Assembly: GCF_030272615.1 (NCBI RefSeq)
Contig: NC_081408.1
Span: 60,906,114-60,970,113, forward strand
Direction: 5' to 3'
DNA: 64,000 nt
From: Cryptomeria japonica
Lineage: Eukaryota; Streptophyta; Pinopsida; Cupressales; Cupressaceae
The position numbers were made by a program, and so were the translations under genes. Below are positions 57,586-64,000 of the stretch, in pieces; position 1 is the first letter of the stretch, and each line of letters begins with the position of its first letter. The notes under the pieces are model-generated. The model was not told the origin of the DNA and did no database searches. It saw nothing but the letters and a program-made list of their open reading frames with translations.

Positions 57586-58454
57586 AAATTAACCATCAAT
57601 TGTAGATATGAGGTTTAAGATATTGTGAAAATTACATTAAATTGATTCAAGTGGGAATGTAAATTCACTAGAATTTAAAGATAGAAACGAGAAAAAAAAA
57701 ATTGACAAAAAAATTGTAAACCAAATCAAGTAATTTCTATATAGAATGAGATGTCTACAACTAATTTAAGTTCTTTACCTTAATATGGACAACTATAATT
57801 TATTTGTACACACTATTATATTATGTCATTTGAGAAATAATTTTATTTTTGTTGTTACTCTATTCATATTAAGAATGTTCTACAAAATGCTTAAATTTAT
57901 GCCTTAAATTCTTAGCATGCAAATTATGATTTGTTCTTTTACAATCTTATTACAAAAATATCTTAAATTAACTCAAAATATTATTATATAGGATACCATC
58001 TTTAAAATGTGAGAAATGCTTTTAATTTTGTTGTTACTTTACTAATGATAAACATGTTCTATAAATACTTAAATTTATGATTTGGATTCTTAAACATGTG
58101 ATTTATGATTCATTCTTTTACAATTCTATTATAAAAATATCTTCAATTAACTCAAGTAATTATTATATTGAATAAGATTTCTAAAATGATTGTCTACCTT
58201 GATAAAAGAGAACATTTAAATTGTCCACATCCTTGGATACTCCACTATATAAACTTTAAGTGCCAAGTAGGTTACCTAGTTAAGATCTTAATTTATCTTC
58301 ACGTGAACCCCTTTGAATATAAGAAAAATTAAGCCTTAAATACATGATACACTAAGAATAGAATTGGTGGACCCGATGATGACCTCTATGATGGCGCATT
58401 TGATAGTCTTAGAATATATCATAGATGTAAATCAACTATTTTGACAATTTCTTG

Positions 58455-58952
58455 TGTTGGTGTAAATAATTATTCATCTTGGATATTATTACACTATACT
58501 GAAGTTTACTTAGGAAATGCATTTCATAACAGTTTGGGTATGAGACACTTGGGTGTTTGTGCCACATTGGGATAGTGTGTGTAGGAGAATTTCCACCTTT
58601 TATGGTGTTGATCTTGTTACTACTTTATCATATCCACTTATTGTGGAGTGATAATTCCACCTTCGGTGGGTGATCCACCTCATGTGGAATATTTTATTAT
58701 TTCTCCTACCTACCACACCTATTTCCTACCTACCCTTGTTTCTTATTGAGCCACATGTCATGTTTGTGTGCTCACATATACATATAGCCTTGCCTATATA
58801 AGGAGGCTCATATTCATTGTATATAAGAACAACTTTTGATGATCTAGTTGATCAATATTTTCATCTTGATAGAATACAGTTTATTCCTATCATCTAGTTT
58901 GTCTCTCTTATTTGTGCTTTCCATTGCCTCTATATCTTGGCAAAATCTCACA
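58455..58952 (+). repeat. 5' LTR of the gag-protease Copia element
   Basis: TG to CA, bounded by the TSD and by the PBS. It is highly similar to 62303-62801 with scattered point differences, so the insertion is not brand new. Confidence 0.95.
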
Positions 58953-58965
58953 TGGTATCAGAGCC
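58953..58965 (+). other. Primer-binding site (initiator Met tRNA)
   Basis: TGGTATCAGAGCC directly follows the 5' LTR. Confidence 0.95.
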
Positions 58966-59734
58966 ATTAGAGTGTCATTGGTTTGCCAATTGAGAGAAAT
59001 TTGATGCTATTTGGGGTTGTGTATTTTGGAGCTTTCTATTGCAGGTTATTATTGAAGCTTGATGGGTTAAATATGAGGTCACCATTGGATTGAGGAGGTC
59101 CAAGAAAGCTAGTTTTGCCTTTTGTTTCATCTAAATCGGACTTTGGAGGCCAAATCTAGAGGCATTTGAAGTTTGGAGCTGCGACGAAAATTTTCTAGAA
59201 TTTATAATTTTGCAAGCAATTTTCAAATAGTAATATCTCACCCATCCGGACTCCTTTTTTCGAGCAATGTTTTTCATTTTGGGGTAGAATTTCATGATCT
59301 ATATAGTGGTGTAGGATTTTTCTGATTTTCAGATATAGGTTTTTCTGAAATCGTGAAATCTTAATTTTTACAACTTTGGAGGCTTCATTTGGGCTCATAT
59401 GGACTCCTTTTCAGGTGCCATTTTTTTTTGAAAGTACATAATTTTTTGTCTACTTTTAGAATTTGCCATTAGTTTGCAGTGATTTTGAGTAGAAATTGCA
59501 TTTTCAGTATTTGGTCATTTTTTGGCCTATTTGGTACTTGTGTTTAGCTTTGAACTCAGTTTAGATCACTTGCAGTATTTGATAGTCTCTTATAGCCTAT
59601 TTGAGGCAGTTGTAAAATTAAAATCACAAGTCCACCTTGCCATTGTTTTCAAGTGGCCTATTGTACACACACTACATATAAAGTGCCAAAATCATCATTT
59701 TTTTTTTTGGGGGGGGGGGGGGTACTTTGATTGA

Positions 59735-60484
59735 TTGAATTTGGGGGGTGTCTCTTGTGCTTTTGTGCTCTTGTGTTCCTTCCTTTTTGCTTCTATGGGT
59801 TCTTCTAAGTTTCCTCTCTTAACTCCTCATAATTATGCTACTTGGAAAATTGATGCATGGAGTAAACTTATGGAAAAAGGACTAACTCATTACATTGATG
59901 GAACTATTGTTGCTCCTGCTGATCCTAAGGCTGATCTAGTTGGTTACTTGAATTGGCTCACTAAAAATATCATGACAATTGGTACCTTAAGAAAGTATGT
60001 ATCAAAGGAACTCATTTTTCATATTGAGAAATGTACTCTAATCAAGGATGCTTGGCAAAAGTTTCAAGACTTGTATGGTCAAGTTGATGAGATTAGGGGA
60101 TATCAGATTGATAGTGATCTCACCATGTTGGATCCCAAGAATTTTGATACTATACAAGATTATGTCACTAAGGCAAAAGAGTTGAGGGCACAACTCAAGG
60201 ATTGTGGCATTGATAAGAAGGATACTCAACTAATATTCAATTTGATGGGCAAGCTTCCACAAGAATATGCAACATTTGTTTCTAGTTTCCAAACCCATAG
60301 GATGACAATGGGTTCAAGCTACACAATGCCTACATTTGATGCTTTCGTTGAAATGTTGATGATGGAACAAACTAAGTTGATAAGAATGGGCATTCTTAAG
60401 ACTTATAAGTCTCAAGCATTAGTGGAAAATCAAGGGAACAAAGGAAATCAAGGAAAGGACAACTCAAACAAGAAGAAATGGTAA
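59735..60484 (+). CDS. Copia gag (UBN2-type), N-terminal part
   Basis: The likely start is MGSSKFPLL (ATG at 59795); upstream codons from 59735 are open but hydrophobic. Gag signatures: NYATWKIDAWSKLMEKGL, WLTKNIMTIGTLRKYVSKEL, FQDLYGQVDEIRGYQI, and KAKELRAQLKDCG ending LMGKLPQEYATFV. It ends at TAA after a Lys/Asn/Gln-rich stretch (60482), where in a working copy it would continue into the zinc knuckle of the next entry (Gln expected). A 14-G run (59710-59723) and a T run lie just before it. Confidence 0.85.
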   Translation: MNLGGVSCAFVLLCSFLFASMGSSKFPLLTPHNYATWKIDAWSKLMEKGLTHYIDGTIVAPADPKADLVGYLNWLTKNIMTIGTLRKYVSKELIFHIEKCTLIKDAWQKFQDLYGQVDEIRGYQIDSDLTMLDPKNFDTIQDYVTKAKELRAQLKDCGIDKKDTQLIFNLMGKLPQEYATFVSSFQTHRMTMGSSYTMPTFDAFVEMLMMEQTKLIRMGILKTYKSQALVENQGNKGNQGKDNSNKKKW

Positions 60485-61924
60485 TCAAAGCCTAAGGACA
60501 GAGCATCACCTTCTCCACAACAAGGAGATTCATCCTCTTCCAAGAAGGACAATTCACCAAAAAGGGAGAGACCTACTTGTGCCTATTGTAAAAAGTTTGG
60601 TCATGAGGAGCGTCGTTGCCATTCTAAGAAGATTGATGAGCTCACACATATCCTCAAAAAGCATAACATTGATTTGTCTAATGTCTACAAGAAGGATGAT
60701 TCATCAACTTCTGCTTCCTCACAATCAAAAGGAAAAGGGAAAGCATTCATGGCTTCAACAAGTGGGAAGACTCACTCTTTTGGGAAAAGAAAAGGAAAAT
60801 CTCTTTGTGCTACTACAAGTCATGATTCAGGGAGATGGCTTCTAGATTCAAGGGCTTCTCATCATATGGCATCTTCGTAGTCTATGTTCTCTACATTTGA
60901 GCCTTGCACCATGCCACAAATTTTGATAGGAAATCATACATACATGGATGTGATTGGGAAATGATCTATTGCCATTGAGGATAACTCCTTCAATGATGTG
61001 TTATGTGTACCCCATTTGACAAACAATCTCCTTTCCATCTATCAAATCACACGTGGCGCAACTAAGAGAATTGTGGAGTTCACACCTAAGTCAGTTTTCA
61101 TTAGAGAGTTGGAGACTAGAGCTATCATTGCGACTGGGGTGGTTGATCATGCATATCAGTTATACTCCTTTTCAGATTTTGTTGATGATAATGATTTCAC
61201 ATATGATTGTTCTACATATGATGATCACACTTCTTGTGATAGTTTAGATTTTGAGGAGAACTTTGGGTACTTGAACTTGGGGATTCTCACATGTGACCCC
61301 ATTCTTGAGCATTGTGTTTCATCTCCTCCTATTGATATCACATCACCTATTGCACCTGATGATGTAGATAGTGTGACAGTTTTGCCTTCATGTGATTTAG
61401 TGCAACAAGATATTCATTATCTTCTAGCTTCAGATTCATGGGATGAGTACTTGACAGACATTGCAGGTTTATTTGTGGAATCCTACATTGCAGATTTGGG
61501 AGACATCATTGATGATATTCATCTTCTCTTTGATGAAGATGATCCTTCTTCAATTGTTGCGAGGGAATACTCTGACCCTCTTGTTCATTCTCTAAATAAT
61601 CATTATTTCAAGGTTGACATGATTGTGGATGCTTATGTACAACAACTAGAGGAGGTCTCTTTATGCTTAGAGGAGACATGTGAGTCTTTGGGACTTGTTC
61701 TACTTTCTTCTCCACTAGATCTTGGAGTGCCTTTTTCAGCTATGTGGAGTAGTTTACCACCTTTGGAGGGGGTATCTTTCAACATCAACATGGGGACACT
61801 TGAGCAGTTTTCAGAGATTCCTTTCATCATGAGTTTTTTTCATACATCTTCCCTTCATGATTGGGGAGACTTCATGGATACACCTTTGGTTTTGTTTCTT
61901 CCTAAGGGGAGGAATGTTGTTTGA
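60485..61924 (+). pseudogene. Zinc knuckle, protease-like part and acidic C-terminal domain
   Basis: In the same frame as gag: CAYCKKFGHEERRCH (about 60578-60625, a CCHC knuckle), a Ser/Lys-rich linker, then LLDSRASHHMASS (60841-60879), where the catalytic D-S-G of Copia protease is D-S-R, and VLCVPHLTNNLLSI. From ATG 60998 the frame stays open to 61922. After DHAYQLYSF, where integrase should begin, it turns into about 250 Asp/Ser/Leu-rich residues of unknown family (DDDVDSV-type, then LLASDSWDEYLTDIAGL). Stops: TAA 60482, TAG 60878, TGA 60962. The acidic part is the least damaged and may be functional in relatives. Confidence 0.75.
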
Positions 61925-62302
61925 CGTTCGTGGAGTATTTTCTTCATACATCATTGGGCTTCTATCATTGGTTAAAATTCTACATTGAGGGGGGGCTTCC
62001 TAGCTTCTCTTATTCTCTCATATTGGGGGGGGGGGGGGGGTTTCCTCACATGTGTTTTTGTTCCTCACATGCTTCTATGAGAGTTATCTTGTATAGTTTT
62101 AATCTCTCTTTTGGGGGAGGGTTTTTTCCCATTGGGTTTTTCTCTCTTTCTCCACTCTGTGAGAGATTTCATTGCTTTGGTTTGCATGCATTTGCATTTG
62201 TACATGGGTACCTAACATGACCTCGTAGCTGGGACCCATCTTGCATTACTTAGTTTCATTGTAGACTTAAGTGCATTCCCCTAGGTTGCACTTAATGGGG
62301 GG
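61925..62302 (+). other. Copia 3' non-coding part with poly-G tract
   Basis: Contains a run of about 14 G (62027-62040) and other G-rich words (GGGGGGGCTTCC, TTTTGGGGGAGGG). It ends at the plus-strand priming tract. No coding sequence recognised. Confidence 0.6.
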
Positions 62303-62801
62303 TGTTGGTGTAAATAATTATTCATCTTGGATATTATTACACTATACTTAAGTTTACTTAGGAAATGCATTTCATAGTAGTTTGGGTATGATACACTTGG
62401 GTGTTTTTGCCACATTGGGATAGTGTGTGTAGGAGAATTTCCACCTTTAATGGTGTTGATCTTGTTACTACTTTATCATATCCACTTATTCTGGAGTGAT
62501 AATTCCACCTTCAGTGGGTGATCCACCTCATGTGGAATATTTTATTGTTTCTCCTACCTACCACACCTATTTCCCACCTACCCTTGTTTTTTTATTGAGA
62601 GACATGTCATGTTTGTGTGCTCACATATCCATATAGCCTTTCCTATATAAGCAGGCTCATATTCATTGTATGTAAGAACAACTTTTGATGATCTAGTTCA
62701 TCATTATTTTCATCTTAATAGAATATAGTTTATTCCTATCATCTATTTTGTCTCTCTTATTTGTGCTTTCCATTTCCTCTAGATCTTTGCAAAATATCAC
62801 A
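62303..62801 (+). repeat. 3' LTR of the gag-protease Copia element
   Basis: It starts after a G-rich tract and ends CAAAATATCACA, followed by TSD TCTTG and then the second half of repeat copy B. Confidence 0.95.
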
Positions 62802-63392
62802 TCTTGAATATTAAAACATATTACAATTTACAAATATATGTTTTAGTTTAGTCATCATTATAATTATCTATGACCTAGTTGATTGAGTTGAAAAGATGGC
62901 ATTTGCATCCTTTGAACCATTTTGCAACATTTTTGAGTAAATTGATGGTGTTTTTATTGAATTGAGTATTTGTTGTAAATTATACATTGCAATATGGTTC
63001 ATATAGTTTATGACTTGAAAATAATTTTCAACACTTTAATATTTGTTGTGGATTAAGGGTCAAATAGGTTTTGAGGGGACTCAAAAACCCTTACAATAGG
63101 TTTTGAGGGGACCCAAAACCCTCTGGAATAAACAAGATTCTAGATCCTATAAGAAGATTGCTACAGGAAGATATAATCAAAGATTAACGACAACCCACCA
63201 TCAACCAACCATCAACAAGACAACTATGAACAGGAAAAGCCACCCATCAAGCCTAAGTCATTAAACAAAAGATGTCAACAACACAATAAATAAGGGTTTT
63301 TCAAGGCTCACTTAACTTGAAACATGGGTTTTCGCAAGGCTCCCTTAACTTGAAACATGAATTTTGGCAAGGCTCCTATAACCTTATTACAA

Positions 63393-64000
63393 AATGGTGC
63401 GGGAGCACCTAAGTTTTCATCAAGCCTCTATGAGGCAATTTATGCATCATTTGTGTTTTGAAGAGTGAAAATAGTAAATAAGGTCTTGAAAGCCCATATT
63501 TTATGTAATAAAGGTCATTAAGACCATTAGTTTGTATGTGGAGTCTTAGTAGGAGTCATGTTGATAAAATTTGTCAAAATTATCAAAATTGTCATTTTGT
63601 GGGAAATATGTGTCAATCTAGGTCTAATGTGATGGTTAAATGGTGTATAAGGTATTTTTAGATCTATTTGGGCCCCTTTTTATCAATTTTGAGTCATAAT
63701 GGTTTTAGGTTGGGTTTATGTCCTATCATAGGCAAAAATTGTCAATGTTGACAAAAAATTGTCAGTGTTGTTTGTTGAAACAAGTTCAAAAGGTGGTTGT
63801 AACTATTGGGAAGGCTTTAATAGCCTTTAAATTCTCCTATTCTCAGGAAATGCATTTTTTTGGATGATGATGTATTGAGGAAAGAAATCAATAAAACTTG
63901 AGTATTTTACAACTTCATTGTAAACTTGTTGGGTGAATATTTTGTCACTAGCGTACCAATGACAAAATATATAATTCACACATAGCTATGTTGTGAAATT
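63393..64000. other. Unassigned sequence at the window edge
   Basis: AT-rich with repeated AAAATTGTCAATGTTGACAAAAAATTGTCAGTG words (about 63735-63770) that resemble those at 43910-43995. No gene recognised. Confidence 0.4.

Larger units (their letters stand above)
58455..62801 (+). mobile_element. Complete non-autonomous Copia element (gag-protease only), 4,347 bp
   Basis: 5' LTR 58455-58952, 3' LTR 62303-62801 (498 and 499 bp), TSD TCTTG at 58450-58454 and 62802-62806. PBS TGGTATCAGAGCC at 58953-58965; polypurine-like TTAATGGGGGG just before 62303. The interior encodes gag and a protease-like part, then an acidic domain; integrase, RT and RNase H are absent. This is the layout of terminal-repeat-with-GAG (TR-GAG) elements, with a protease added. 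TATA boxes (TATATAAG) are at 58795-58802 and 62644-62651. Confidence 0.94.
57586..63392. repeat. Direct repeat copy B, interrupted by a Copia element
   Basis: Segments 57586-58449 and 62807-63392 together equal copy A. The Copia element 58455-62801 plus one TSD copy accounts for the gap. The second segment carries an extra small duplication of a 'CTTAACTTGAAACATG' block (63310-63360). Confidence 0.85.

Noticed and set aside
23466-62040. Poly-G runs of 14-16 bases at 23466, 59710 and 62027 (and a shorter one near 1500) as possible regulatory elements
   Set aside because: Probably slippage products of element sequences; homopolymer length is also error-prone in sequencing.

Overview
The window reads as a gene-poor, AT-rich, repeat-dominated stretch of a large plant nuclear genome. 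A gymnosperm is my best guess, from the retroelement styles and the depth of nesting, but no single marker proves it. I found no intact host gene. Everything recognisable is a transposable element, a gene piece carried by one, or a tandem repeat. The main boundaries below come from terminal motifs, primer-binding sites, polypurine tracts and exact target-site duplications (TSDs) read directly from the sequence.

Left part (1-7787): a minus-strand Copia element (gag-protease, PBS, LTR; its other end is outside the window) sits in what appears to be the gag region of a minus-strand Gypsy element. The Gypsy PBS and 5' LTR end at 7787, and its LTR is itself interrupted by a solo Copia LTR (6152-6893, TSD AACTC). 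The Gypsy leader holds two arrays of a 10-bp core recurring every 22 bp exactly.

Centre (7888-43205): a 17-kb Ty3/Gypsy element of the Tat type (TSD AATAT) carries gag, protease, a G-patch-like segment, RT, RNase H, a second RNase H and integrase, all broken by stops. An antisense split gene with a plant mobile domain (PMD) lies between pol and the 3' LTR. Its 5' LTR was hit, 88 bp in, by an 18,064-bp CACTA transposon (7976-26039, TSD AAT). That CACTA element contains a TNP2-type transposase gene, a SET-domain gene, a second CACTA-type gene, a PPR fragment, an intron-less CWC22 copy, a 459-bp foldback and a solo LTR (13647-14971, TSD AGTAG). The Tat element in turn sits inside a Copia-type LTR (7788-7887 plus 43211-43909).

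Right part (43910-64000): a ~358-bp tandem array and two minisatellites; a complete minus-strand non-autonomous Copia-type element (46199-52602, TSD AGTAG) with a coiled-coil/zinc-knuckle protein and a very long second ORF of unknown function but no pol; a broken transposase-like gene (52801-53569); and a ~1.4-kb sequence present twice as direct repeats. The second repeat copy is interrupted by a complete 4.3-kb gag-protease-only Copia element (58455-62801, TSD TCTTG).

Most premature stops stand where relatives have Gln, Arg or Trp, as expected of C-to-T decay in methylated DNA. The most novel-looking signals are the helically phased core-motif arrays in two unrelated Gypsy leaders, with a third copy inside the intron of the antisense PMD gene; the SET gene inside the CACTA element; and the pol-less Copia element with a giant second ORF.
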